Assembly: GCA_963931865.1 (NCBI GenBank)
Contig: OZ007513.1
Coordinates: 2,373,988-2,437,987 of the forward strand
DNA: 64,000 bases
Reading direction: 5' to 3'
Source: Axinella damicornis
Taxonomy: Eukaryota > Porifera > Demospongiae > Axinellida > Axinellidae
In this document: positions 10,597-21,504 of the stretch, in pieces
Layout of the letters: the number at the start of each line of letters is the position of its first letter
How positions within the stretch are numbered: position 1 is the first letter of the stretch
Program-made: the position numbers and the translations under genes
Notes under the pieces: model-generated
The model's database searches: none
The model's input: the letters and a program-made list of their open reading frames with translations, nothing else
What the model was told of the DNA's origin: nothing

Positions 10597-12167
10597 TTCC
10601 TTGTCAGATCACTAGTCTACGAAATGTAAAAGAAATAAGGTTAGCACATGGATCATGAAGTGCATGTAGCTAATATAATTACTTCTGATAAGGAAAGCCC
10701 CAAATTTGCTTGTTTTGCAGACAATACTAATGTAGCACTTCAGTTAGTAAACTCTTTAGGGCCCAATTTCTCTCTCTAGATCATTTTCAGTCTATAGAAC
10801 ACTTAAACATACCCTAATTTCTGTTCCCTGGCGTTGCTGGGCTCAAAACTCCTCACACAGGTAATTTCAGCTATACTAAGCTTATACGGACTTAACCACG
10901 CCCACCAAGTAACGAACTTGCAATCAAGTCTCCCGAGAAATGGCAACCTGCCGTAGCTGAAAATTGGGCCATGTATGCTGGAAATGGAGGCCCTACAAAG
11001 CCAGACGGCTACTTTCTAACCCCATTTATGCCAAAAACCATGGAAATGGCCCTCCCAGTGCCGACCAAGACCTTTCTACTGCGGAGCCCAGACACGGCCA
11101 TGCTGTTTGCACCCTCCGGGTGCACCCACCCACCTCCCCCTGTCCCGCCCTTTCTGCTGTCGCAGAACCTATCTCCCAAGGACATTGCCGGAAGTCACAT
11201 GATGAAACTGAAAGTATTATGACGGCATTTGGTGCTATGGGCCCTAAAGGGTTAACTTAATTAACGATAGTGACAAGTGCTGAAGTTGCATCATATGGTG
11301 GTTGTTCTGGAGTAGTGAAACTCCAAACTGAGTATAGTTGTTCAGATTACTCACTGCGAGGTCTCTAAATCACCCACTACTGCTACCTTTTGAAATCCAT
11401 GGCAACTATATTATAGGCAGTGCACATCTCTCTGTACATCACTGTGTACATTTTTGCTGAGGTACAATTCTGCAAATGGCTACATGTGCTAGCATAGTTA
11501 CCATTGCTATGTACTGTAAATGGGTTGGATGCCTTGTCCAATGGCATCTGAATACAAATGCACTCAGGACACTAGAGCCCACGACCCTCGGATTTGTAGA
11601 TCCCTTGGTCTCATTGTCTATAACGTGGGTTTTTTCTTTGGGTATAGTTAAAGTGTGAATTCCCCATCGCCTATATGCACTAAACTTTGCAGGTGGGGGC
11701 ACCGGGAAATGTGTGGTGTACACCTGTTGGTGCATCCCCTGAGAATTTAGTGTACCATTTGTGGAGCTCAGTTCTTGTCTCGTGCCTTGATTTTGATTTT
11801 TGATTCTTAACACTCAAGAGTGTTCTGGGGGCTCTAGTACTTTACACTGTGTACCGCTTTCGACTACACTAACATTAGTTCTAATTGTGCCAACAGACTC
11901 TTGGTACATTATCCCAATACGTAGTTTATGTTATATGTATACGTATATTTATGCATGGTTCAATGAGTATTAAGAAAAATCTTTGACAGCCATCTTTAGT
12001 GTCAGTTAAGTATATTACTTCATTGCATGGAGTCTGTGTATAATAATGCACCAATGTGTATATAGGATGATATAGGGAGGGAATATTGACTTCAGTAATA
12101 AGAGTGAGATAGGCGTTTACAATGTCTTTTTCCACACGTGCTTATACAAATTCTGTCAGTGTATATG

Positions 12168-15100
12168 CTACATGCTGTCATCAGCGTTCTCAATAATGGG
12201 CTCATTCAACTCATTGAAGATCATTCTTTGCCTGACGGGTTGTGCTGCTTCAAATGGTTGGTAGTTTAAGTTTCTGTCGTCTTCATCTGTACATCTTGCA
12301 AGTGTAAATCTTGCTGTAACGTGTCGCCAAGATCTAGTTTCCTTGATAGAGCAGTATCCATGGAAAAAGATTATCCCAACAAACTGAAGGAATGCGATGC
12401 CCACTAGTGTATGGACAACTGCTGTATGACCTTGACCATTGCCACCAGTATATAAAGTTCCAATTGCAAGTGCTCCCAAGTTCAATAAGAATGAGTTCTC
12501 TAGGAAACTGACATACTTTTTCCTATAAACCTTTCCAGCAGTTGCTGTATATGCCAGGAGCACAAGTGTAGTGCCACCTATTGCAAGGAGGTTCACTTTT
12601 GGAGCGTTGTTTGGGTTGACAGCGGAAATGATGAGGAGAAGTATTCGCACTAACAACAGTACACCAACCCAGTAGCAATGTTTATCTTTGAAGGGTCCAA
12701 GATAAGCATCAAACAGTGGTTTTAGCTTTGTAAACCAATAAAGGAGTCTGAGGTGTGTCTTTTTCCGAAGGTATTGCACTAGAAGAAGTACCACTGTGTA
12801 AGGGAGCCACAGCAAAATGAATACAGTGAGAGCTACTAGGAACAGAGGGGTGTGTGCTGGTGAAAGGTACGGAATGTTTCCATCGTATAGCCAGACAGTT
12901 TTCCTACAGTGATCAGGATAGTCTAGAAATGTGAAGGAGATGACAATTATAATGGTGCGGAGGAGTTTAGTGTATGAGAGCAGAAACAAAGTGGCTAGAA
13001 CCTGGACAGAATTGCTACCAAAGAATCTTGCGCCTGTTGAAGAGTAGTGTGCAACAACAATTATGACTGCAGTGATGATCCAAATGTAGGCAGGGAAGAC
13101 AAACTGCAGCCATGTCTTCCAGTAGCCATTCAATCCCTCAATGAAGCAAGTCTCAATTCCAAGATCCAAGTTCAGCCAGGCTATGAACACTGTTAGAACA
13201 GGACAGTGTGTGCTTGTCGATGGAAAGAAAGTTGCTTGATTAGCTCTTATAATGTTGGCATAAAAGATGAGACCGTTTAATGTTCCTTCTGAAACAGTAA
13301 GGTTCAAAAATTTTATCAATGCTATTAACAGTATTCCTGCAATAGCAAATGGTATGAGAAATGCAATGTACTTGTTTGAGCATCTGAGACACTGAGAAGT
13401 TCCCAGTGTAAGACTGAGTCCTGGTCTACAACCACCACAGAGAATACCAGAGTGGTTGAAGTTACACTGAGTGTCCGGGAAGTCTAGTTTGATATCTAGC
13501 TCTTCAAGATTGCAGTAACCATATGGACAGTGATGGTGCACTATCACTCCATTACTCTTTTTCCCAGCAAAGGACGCATTCACCCATACTGTGCCCCCTC
13601 GATGGACAGTTTGATCATCAATGTTGCATGTGATGTTGTGTAGTTGAAGTGTAGTGTGACAAACACACTTGGCTGGTTGGTCTGAGAGTATGAACCCTGG
13701 TGGACAGGGGAGGAGAGTGATGTTGATGAAAATGTCAAATTTCAGTAAGTCATCAAGATAATGGCGAGCTTGATACATTTTGTATGGATTTCTCTTTACA
13801 AGTTCATGTTTCTGAATGACAAAACTCACAAGTTCTGGATCATTTTTAAGCAAGGTCGTCCTTGCAGAGAGTACTAAGGTCTCTTTGTCATTAGCTGAAA
13901 ATACAGTGTATTTGAGATTGGTGCAACTGCTGTGTTCGACTTGTTGAGATTGCTGCAGTTCTTTTAGTCTGGGAGTATCTTTATTTGTGAACTGTGCGTA
14001 TACTGTGCCGTCAACAGTTCCAAATCCCTGACCTACCACAACAGCTGAAATGCTGAATGTTTCCCCAGGGTAGTGAGTGTCATTTGCAAACATAGTGAGA
14101 CAGTCGGGTTCTCCATCCTCACACAGACAGACACGAGATGGTACGGAAGATATGAGGGAAAGGTTTGATTGGTGTCCTATGTTATACTTGACAAGATTCC
14201 AATAGTTATCTATGAAAATATAAGCTCCTACAATAGGAATTGCAAGAATCGTTTCACCTCTGCATTTACCAGCAATACAAAGATGTAAGGAGCTGCCATA
14301 GATTGCATCACCTCCGTTATGGGCTGTGTTGTTTGTGAAAACGAATATTAAATGAGGATTATTTTTGAAATCAGAACATTTACTGTAGTGAGTTGTTAAC
14401 TGGAGAAAGCACAATCGATTGCCAATTGGCCATTGGATTCGTTGGTTTTCTGGATCTTCTACAAAGATTGCACCACCAACATGCTCAGCATAGTTGTTTT
14501 TAAAGTAAATTTGAGTGTTCTTCTCAAAACTGACAACTATATAACTTTCTCCGTAGAATGCCATCGCACCTCCTTGATGTGCAGTGTTGTTCACAAAACT
14601 GATGGTACCAGAAACGTTTAATGTACTGTCATCTAGAGTGATGGGTGTGCCTTGGTTTCCAACAAATTCACAGTCAATCATCTCAAAAATACCTTTGAGG
14701 AAGTAAAGTTTTATCCCGCCATTTAGTGGGAATGTGTTGTTCGTAAAAGAAACATTGTTGAGTACCACTGATAATTGAGGCTGTTCATCAAAAGTTGTAA
14801 TCCTAAGACCCCCTCCATATAACAGCTCACCAGTGCCGCGGATGTTTGTGATAATGCCATTTTCAATGATGATCTGTGAAATGTTTGTAATACCTTTAAT
14901 ACCAGCTGAAGTGTAGTGATGTATAACAATGCCGGCTGCACTCTTGTCTATTATGCTGTTGGTTATGTGTATTAGCTGTGAAAGGTTTGCTTTCATTTGT
15001 CGTTGTTCAACAGTGATAGCAGCTCCTTTACTGTTACCAATGTAACTGTCCCGGATCGTCACAACGTAATTTGCTTTGCGTCCATTGTTGATAGATATAT

Positions 15101-15962
15101 CACCTTTCTTATCAACATCTCCACCATTAAGTGCACTGACGTTCATTAGATCCAACTCAACATTGTATCCATCATGGTAAAGCAAGATTCTCATGGATCC
15201 AGTTCTTCCATCTCTCAGTACACAGTTATGAATGTGCAGTTTCACATCACGTTGATTGAATTCGATTTTATTACGACACATGTAACATACCTTACTATAC
15301 CCTATGAATATGTGACGACTCTGGGGGTTCTCAAAATTGTTGTAGTAATGATTTTGTAATCCTGAGTCATTGAAGCTTTGAAAAACCGAGTGCTGAATCA
15401 CTGAAGTCCCCAAAACATTTGCAACAAGTATGCCATTAATTGTGCTATTTTGTATCACCACCCAAGTCAATCTGAGGTTGAACACATCAGAAAATGTTAA
15501 AGCATTAACATGAGGTGCCTGCAATGGCAAGTATAAATTCCCATTCTGGTGTAGTACTCCACATTGCGAAAATGTTATTCTTGTAATGGTCAAGTTTATG
15601 ATGCCTTCAAAAACTAGTGAAGATGCACCTTTGCAGTTGATCTCCACATGGCTTTCAGCAATCATCCCACCAGCACCAAGCAACGTGAATTCCTTTACTT
15701 CTGTGACAAATATGGAACCTTTCAATTCATGAGTACCATTTAAGAATTTCACTGTGACATTATCCGTAAGAACATCAGTAGCAGATGCATAAAAATATTT
15801 TGCTGCTAACTCATCCAGTGTGTAGCCTGACTCCCTGGGATAGGAGGACTCTTGTGATTTGGTAGGCTTCACGTAGTATTCTGTGGCTGCACAGAGACCC
15901 ACCAGCAGCAGTAGCAAAAGAAATTTAGTTGGCACCATTTGTCCTCTTCTTGAAACACACAT
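12168..15962 (-). CDS. G2: beta-helix ectodomain / multi-TM receptor-like protein
   Basis: Intact single-exon gene of 1264 aa, very close to G1 and G3. It has the same signal peptide (MCVSRRGQMVPTKF then poly-Leu), beta-helix ectodomain with FVNNTA...GGAMAF and YAEHVGGAIF units, Cys-rich CNFNHSGILCGGC module, membrane region of about 8-10 segments, and tail FNELNEPIIENADD. Both cysteines of the N-terminal CPRESC motif, conserved in the other members, are substituted here (Cys41 to Tyr, Cys46 to Gly). That would remove a matched pair, probably a disulfide. The gene lies antisense within the NCAPD3 intron. It probably faces outside the cell; ligand and signalling are unknown. Confidence 0.9.
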   Translation of the reverse strand: MCVSRRGQMVPTKFLLLLLLVGLCAATEYYVKPTKSQESSYPRESGYTLDELAAKYFYASATDVLTDNVTVKFLNGTHELKGSIFVTEVKEFTLLGAGGMIAESHVEINCKGASSLVFEGIINLTITRITFSQCGVLHQNGNLYLPLQAPHVNALTFSDVFNLRLTWVVIQNSTINGILVANVLGTSVIQHSVFQSFNDSGLQNHYYNNFENPQSRHIFIGYSKVCYMCRNKIEFNQRDVKLHIHNCVLRDGRTGSMRILLYHDGYNVELDLMNVSALNGGDVDKKGDISINNGRKANYVVTIRDSYIGNSKGAAITVEQRQMKANLSQLIHITNSIIDKSAAGIVIHHYTSAGIKGITNISQIIIENGIITNIRGTGELLYGGGLRITTFDEQPQLSVVLNNVSFTNNTFPLNGGIKLYFLKGIFEMIDCEFVGNQGTPITLDDSTLNVSGTISFVNNTAHQGGAMAFYGESYIVVSFEKNTQIYFKNNYAEHVGGAIFVEDPENQRIQWPIGNRLCFLQLTTHYSKCSDFKNNPHLIFVFTNNTAHNGGDAIYGSSLHLCIAGKCRGETILAIPIVGAYIFIDNYWNLVKYNIGHQSNLSLISSVPSRVCLCEDGEPDCLTMFANDTHYPGETFSISAVVVGQGFGTVDGTVYAQFTNKDTPRLKELQQSQQVEHSSCTNLKYTVFSANDKETLVLSARTTLLKNDPELVSFVIQKHELVKRNPYKMYQARHYLDDLLKFDIFINITLLPCPPGFILSDQPAKCVCHTTLQLHNITCNIDDQTVHRGGTVWVNASFAGKKSNGVIVHHHCPYGYCNLEELDIKLDFPDTQCNFNHSGILCGGCRPGLSLTLGTSQCLRCSNKYIAFLIPFAIAGILLIALIKFLNLTVSEGTLNGLIFYANIIRANQATFFPSTSTHCPVLTVFIAWLNLDLGIETCFIEGLNGYWKTWLQFVFPAYIWIITAVIIVVAHYSSTGARFFGSNSVQVLATLFLLSYTKLLRTIIIVISFTFLDYPDHCRKTVWLYDGNIPYLSPAHTPLFLVALTVFILLWLPYTVVLLLVQYLRKKTHLRLLYWFTKLKPLFDAYLGPFKDKHCYWVGVLLLVRILLLIISAVNPNNAPKVNLLAIGGTTLVLLAYTATAGKVYRKKYVSFLENSFLLNLGALAIGTLYTGGNGQGHTAVVHTLVGIAFLQFVGIIFFHGYCSIKETRSWRHVTARFTLARCTDEDDRNLNYQPFEAAQPVRQRMIFNELNEPIIENADDSM

Positions 15963-16201
15963 CGCCTCCTTTTCGTATAAGTATTGATTGCTATATTAAG
16001 CACAATATGCGTACTTATGAAATGTCAAGTCATAGTTCCTGAACTGTTTTCAAAAATTTGTTGCTGCAATATCAGGCACAGTGAAATCCTGTTGTTGGTT
16101 AGTTCACTGTTCAATGGTCAAAGTATGATACTAGTACTATACACCTTTTAACATGTCATACTGTTATTGTATGGTCCAACTGGCAGAGCTCTGATAATCA
16201 A

Positions 16202-16247
16202 AGTCCCAAATGTTCTTGTTTGCACACAAGGCTAATGTAGCACTTCA
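16202..16247 (-). promoter_or_regulatory. Conserved upstream box of G2
   Basis: About 240 bp 5' of the G2 start, identical in layout to the G1 box. Shared ancestry of the duplicated flank explains the match to G1 and G3; the more distant copies upstream of G4-G6 are more informative. Confidence 0.45.
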
Positions 16248-16741
16248 TTTCTGTTAAATGACAGTGACACTTTGATTAGATGGTGTTTGTTGTTACCTTG
16301 GAGTCATCTTCCATAGTGAAACTTGGTAAGCCCGTATCAGCACACCAAGAAGTGTTTTTTTCCACACCAGTTAGTGCATCCCCTGAGGGTTTAGTCACTA
16401 ACACTGGTACCATTCGTGAAGGTCAAACAAAATCCTCGTACCCAGTCCTTCTGTTCCATATTTTGTCTCAAGGCATTGTAATTACCTCTGTGTGTCCACC
16501 TCTGTGTCTCCTCCTGGACGGTAAGTTGTCTTAGTCTTGCATCTTCCCGGTTCCCCAGCTCGCCCACTGACTAGTAACCACGTCGGGCATCTGAATCCTC
16601 CTGTGAAATCTTCCCTCATGGGCCAAAGCTGTCCATGTCCAGCAAAATCTGGGACAGAAAGCCTGGGTCAGACCTTGCATGTCTTGTGCTTTGTATATAC
16701 TTTAATTTTGCTGATTACCATGGCGCCAGGAGGTATCTTGG

Positions 16742-16840
16742 AATATCATAGGCTTCACATAGTATTCTGTCGTTGCACAGAGACCCACCAGCAGCAAAAG
16801 AGAAGGGTTGTGATAGCAACATTTGGAGCAGCATGCGCGT
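16742..16840 (-). pseudogene. Relic 5' end of a family gene, unit 2 copy
   Basis: Counterpart of the relic at 10497-10596, carrying the same signal-peptide and CATTEYYVKP-like remnant in the equivalent place of the duplicated flank. Not expected to be expressed as protein. Confidence 0.65.
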
Positions 16841-17569
16841 GTCACTTCCTTGTCAGATCACTGGTCTACGAAATGTAAAGGAATAAAGTTAGCGCATAGA
16901 TCATGAAGTGCATGTAGCTAATATAATTACTTCTGATAAGGAAAGCCCCAAATTTGCTTGTTTTGCAGACAAGACTAATGTAGCACTTCAGTTAGTAAAC
17001 TCTTTAGGGCCCAATTTCTCATTTTCAGTCTATAGAACACTTAAACATACCTTAATTTCTGTTCCCTGGCGTTGCTGGGCTCGAAACTGCTCACACAGGT
17101 AATTTCAGCTATACTAAGCTTATCGGACTTAACCACGCCCACCAAGTAACGAACTTGCAATCAAGTCTCCCGAGAAATGGCAACCTGCCGTAGCTGTAAA
17201 TTGGGCCATGTATGCTGGTAATGGAGGCCCTACAAAGCCGGACGGCTACTTTCTAACCCCATTTATGCCAAAAACGATGGAAACGGCCGACCAAGACCTT
17301 TCTACCGCAGAGCCCAGACACGGCCATGCTGTTTGCACCCTCCGGGTACAACCACCCACCACCCCCTGTCCCTCCCTTTCTGCTTTCGCAGAACCTATCT
17401 CCCAAGGACCTTGCCGGAAGTCACAGGATGAAGCTGAAAGTATTATGACGGCATTTGGCGCTATGGGCCCTAAAGGGTTAACTTATTAATTAATTAACGA
17501 TAGTGAAAAGTGCTGAAGTTGCATCATATGGTGGTTGTTTTGGAGTAGTGAAACTCCAAACTGAGTATA

Positions 17570-18602
17570 GGGTCATTCCATGTCAAGTCAACACAAAAAA
17601 ATCCTGACCTTATCCGATTTTGACGAAACTTGGTGAGCCTGTTAGTTCTATTAAGAAACCACTGCACACCAAATTTCAGCTTCTGAAGTGTTATAGCTTT
17701 TCAACTGCAACAAATTTAATTTTGGCCTCAGGTGCCCGTTTTAGACCACGTGCCATGACTGAAATACCCATATCTTCAGATGTGATCAACGTAGAGAGTT
17801 GCAACAAGGATTTTCTTGAAGCTCTTGAAAGGCTCTTTCATTTGGTGTATAATAATTTGACGTTTGATCTAATTAAAGTTCAAAGGTTATGTAATCTGAC
17901 CTTTGACCTTGGTTCTGGATAAACGGAAGTTTTGATTTTTTTCAAACTTTTTGTACAAAAACCTTGAACCTAAATGTGTTTATTCACCAAGTTTTAATTT
18001 GGGACTACAATGGGAACAGCAGCTATAGACCAAAATGTAGTATAATGTATACGTTTTTGTATTCGTGCTACTACATACATGTATTGGTCAATAGCTGTAT
18101 GCTGTTCCCATTGTTGTCCCAAATTAAAACTTGGTGAATAAACACATGTAGGTTCAAGGTCTTTGTAAGGAATAAAATCAAAACTTGTTTTTCCAGAACC
18201 AAGGTCAAAGGTCAGATTACAAAACCTTGGTTAATTGAGAGACCACTCCACACTAAAATTCTACTTCCTCAGTCTACAACTACAGGTGAACGTAATTGCC
18301 TGTTTTTACACCACAATTGTTGTACGCCAAATGAAAGAGCCTTTCAAGAGCTTCAAGAAAATCCTTGTTGCAACTCTCTACGTTGATTACATCAGAAGAT
18401 ATGGGTATTTCAGTCATGGCACGTGGTCTAAAATGGGCACCTGAAGCCAAAATTAAATTTGTTGCAGTTGAAAAGCTATAGCAGTTCAGAAGCTGAAATT
18501 TGGTGTGCAGTGGTTTCTTAATAGAACTAACAGGCTCACCAAGTTTCGTCAAAATCGGAAGAGGTCAGGATTTTTTTGTGTTGATTTGACATGGAATGAC
18601 CC
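17570..18602. mobile_element. 1033-bp foldback element with TATA target duplication
   Basis: The ends are inverted copies of GGGTCATTCCATGTCAAGTC; the arms extend for hundreds of bases with one arm carrying extra sequence near the centre. It is flanked by TATA on both sides (17566-17569 and 18603-18606). The sister flank at 11325-11345 has the empty site, gagTATAgttgttc, with a single TATA. This defines a 4-bp target-site duplication. No transposase frame is present, so it is nonautonomous. I cannot assign the superfamily. Confidence 0.88.
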
Positions 18603-19490
18603 TATAGTTGTTCAGATTACTCACTGCGAGGTCTCTCCTATAAATCACCCACTACTGTTACCTTTTGAAATCCATGGCAGTGCACATCTCTCTGTACATC
18701 ACTGTCTACATTTTTGCTGAGGTACAATTCTGCAAATGGCTACATGTGCTAGCATAGTTACCATTGCATACTGTAAATGGGTTGGATGCCTTGTCCAATT
18801 GCATCTGAATACAAATGCACTCAGGACACTAGAGCCCACGACCCTCGGATTTGTAGATCCCTTGGTCTCATTGTCTATAACGTGGGTTTTTTCTTTGGGT
18901 ATAGTTAAAGTGTGAATTCCCCATCGCCTATGCACTAAACTTTGCAGGTGGGGGCATCGGCACACCAGGAAATGTGTGGTGTACACCTGTTGGTGCATTC
19001 CCTGAGAATTTAGTGTACCATTTGTGGAGCTCAGTTCTTGTCTCGTCCCTTGATTTTGATTCTTTTTTGTACCAGTTGTCATGACTGAGAATAGTGGGAA
19101 TCGACTGTTTTCTTAACACTCAAGAGTGTTCTGTCTTGGGGCTCTAGTACTTTAGTACACTGTGTACCGCTTTCGACTACACTAACATTAGTTCTAATTG
19201 TGCAACTGGTTGCAACGCGGCTACCAGGAGTGCGGTTGCCCCTCGATGAATAGTAAGAAAAAGTCTTTGACGGCTCCATCTTTAGTGTTAGAGTATTACT
19301 TCATTGCATGGAGTCTGTATGATAATGCACCAATGTGTATAGGATGATATAGGGAAGGAATATTGACTTCAGTAATAATCAGAACCGTGCAAGCATAAAG
19401 TATTGCTAAGATGCACTATTGCAAGAGTGAGATAGGCGTTTACAATGTCTTTTTCCACACGTGCTTATACAAATTCTGTCAGTGTATATG

Positions 19491-20681
19491 CACGGCTGTT
19501 TTTGCGCAATAGCGACGTGGACATTTAGACACGCCCCCGAAATTTTTTCGTGCGATGGCAACGCGCGTCAACGCCTTAGCAACCGCGTTTCCGGTTTTAA
19601 ACATGGGCTGTTCTCTGGCTTCGCGTGATAACCGCGTGACCGCTGGAGCCACGTGTATAGGCTAGATTTAGAAAGAACAGCTAGCTCTACACGATGGTCA
19701 AAAAAAGAGCGAAATCTGGTGAGGGACGCAGGAGATACGACTTCAAGTATGGCGAGACGCTTCCTCCAGAAACTGAGGGTCTCACAGCAAACCAGAAGCG
19801 CTTCAGTGAAAGTGGAGAGGTGCTCTGATGAGGAAAATTCATGAACTTGTAAGTAGGCAGTGAGTTTATATGATACTTATTTTTTGTCGCGCGGGGTACG
19901 CCATCAAAGAAGGTGTATATATTTCCGCGTGTAGCCTCGCTGTAGGTTATGGCATTGCAGCAAGTGGGAAAGACAAAGGTATGGAATGCCTCCTGTGGAA
20001 CTTACACAGCACACTAAATCAAAAGACCACAGAAAATGTTGTCACCTCTAAGTTTCATCTCCCATTTTCGATGATATGGGCGTTCACGTCTGGGGCCGAG
20101 TTCTGGTGTGGATTCCATGTAATGCTCGATGACCATACACTTGAATCTGTCTACAGGCTTGACGATTCCTTGATATTAGGTCTCAGAAGTGGGCATAGAC
20201 AGACTCGGCCCCTTGATCTCCCATGAGTCCAGCCCCAATGTGCCACCAATGTATATACCCAGTATATAACATGTACGATGACGTCCAGTTTTGGAAGTCT
20301 GTATAGTGCGTACAAGTAGATTTGCTCACTTCGCTCCGTATTGTGTCTGTGCGAGTTTGGCCCTTAACACAGCTCTAGGTTCTGATGTCTGGCCTGAGCT
20401 TTCACCTTCCTCATGGCTATCTTATGATAATGTGGCCCACGACAGTTCTCTCTTTCAGAGGTCTCGTGAACTTACACCTCTTGGGATCAGCATAGCTCAT
20501 CGCTCTGCTGCACAAACAGCCAGCCTTGTGTAGTAGTGTCTCCAGCAAAGAGCATTTAGCACTTGGTTAGACTACAATAAGTAAATACAAAGGTCACAGG
20601 GTACAAAGGTCTCGCATCACTAGTCTTGCCAAACACCTAATTCTGTTACACGCACGCACGCGCGCGCGCGCGCGCACGCAC

Positions 20682-20761
<80 letters not shown>

Positions 20762-21500
20762 CAATATAATGATGACAGCACACTCTTCTAAATGTCCCTC
20801 CCAGGTGAAAACCTCAACTGTGGTAGTATGGATGAACCTTGGAGACCGCAGCTGAATGCCTCTGCATAGCAGCCATTGTAGAATGTTTGTTGGTGCCAGA
20901 CGTCAGGTGGATCGGTGGCCGCATCGACCCAAAATGTAGCTCTTAACGTTTCCATGTACAACCTTATACTTGTAGACAGATGCTCTGGTGTTTGGATTCT
21001 CCCTCCACAGGATGTAGTACGTCTCCAGGCTGAGATGATGTGCCATTGTAGCTGCACCTATGATGTTTATTTGTTGTATTTCCAAGGCTCACAAGTAGCC
21101 CCAAAAAATAAGTATCATTTTGCATTGCACTCTGTTATGTACCTCTCTCCATCCTGTTCAGTTCCTGGAAGGCATTGGCTGTGAAGCGCTTCCTGCTTGG
21201 TGTTGCATGGCTTCAAACACAAGTGCTACTGCTGACCTCGTCCCATACCCAAGTGTGAAGCAGCTGCGCAGTTGGCATAGTATAGCGTAGCAACTGCGCA
21301 TTTGTATCCATGGTTATCTTCATGTTATGTATGAACTGTGAAGAATGTTAATCAACGAATTCCTAGCATGCCAAGCTTCCTATAGGGTTGTGAAGTGAGT
21401 GAACTTTTACCGCATTTGAACCGCCTAGTTTTGGGGGCGTGTCCTACGCGTACCGTAAATTTTTAATTGAACGCTAAATGTCCACGGAAAAACAGCCGTG
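19491..21500. mobile_element. 2.0-kb insertion with CACGGCTG termini and TATG duplication
   Basis: It begins CACGGCTGTTTTT and ends AAAAACAGCCGTG. The inverted similarity continues inward with gaps (GTGGACATTTAG, ACACGCCCCC). TATG lies on both sides (19487-19490 and 21501-21504), and the empty site gtgtaTATGctacatgctg is preserved at the G2 3' end (about 12156-12178). It contains a CA microsatellite (about 20648-20760), an internal 17-bp inverted pair (19870-19886 and 21102-21118), and a segment (about 20325-20615) related to an NCAPD3 intron repeat (about 38505-38750). No transposase was recognised. A 45-codon frame starting at 19694 is unassigned. Confidence 0.85.
20648..20760. repeat. CA/CG microsatellite
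   Basis: Alternating CG then (CA)n for about 113 bp inside the 2.0-kb insertion. Confidence 0.95.
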
Positions 21501-21504
21501 TATG

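Larger units (their letters stand above)
9728..12167. repeat. Duplicated 5' flank, unit 1
   Basis: About 2.44 kb between G1 and G2, closely repeated at 15963-19490 (with an extra insertion) and 25298-27749. Together with the gene it forms a tandem unit of about 6.25 kb. In order it contains the conserved upstream box (9958-10003), a relic of a family 5' end (about 10497-10596), a second divergent box (10695-10743), a dispersed repeat (about 10970-11256) and AT-rich sequence. No intact gene is seen. The short open frames around 10964-11260 belong to the dispersed repeat. Confidence 0.85.
15963..19490. repeat. Duplicated 5' flank, unit 2 (with insertion)
   Basis: Second copy of the flank found at 9728-12167. 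It has the upstream box (16202-16247), the signal-peptide relic (about 16742-16840), a second divergent box (about 16942-16990), the dispersed repeat (about 17205-17480) and the 3'-proximal AT-rich part. It is interrupted by a 1033-bp foldback element at 17570-18602. I see no intact gene. Confidence 0.85.

Noticed and set aside
10964..11260. Open frames at 10964-11260, 17208-17489, 26536-27039 and 369-551 with similar proteins
   Set aside because: All lie in copies of one dispersed repeat, on either strand, with frame breaks between copies and no domain; similarity is at the DNA level.
12168..15962. Bacterial contamination, suggested by Pmp-like GGAI repeats and lack of introns
   Set aside because: The array is embedded in an intron of a eukaryotic condensin gene, uses eukaryotic signal peptides and multi-TM tails, and its flanks share repeats with host introns.
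17620..18552. Two matching open frames on opposite strands (17620-17922 and 18280-18552)
   Set aside because: They are the two arms of the foldback element read on opposite strands; no transposase features.
20788..21085. Minus-strand frames in the 2.0-kb insertion
   Set aside because: No transposase, nuclease or other domain recognised; two overlapping frames of similar length argue against either.
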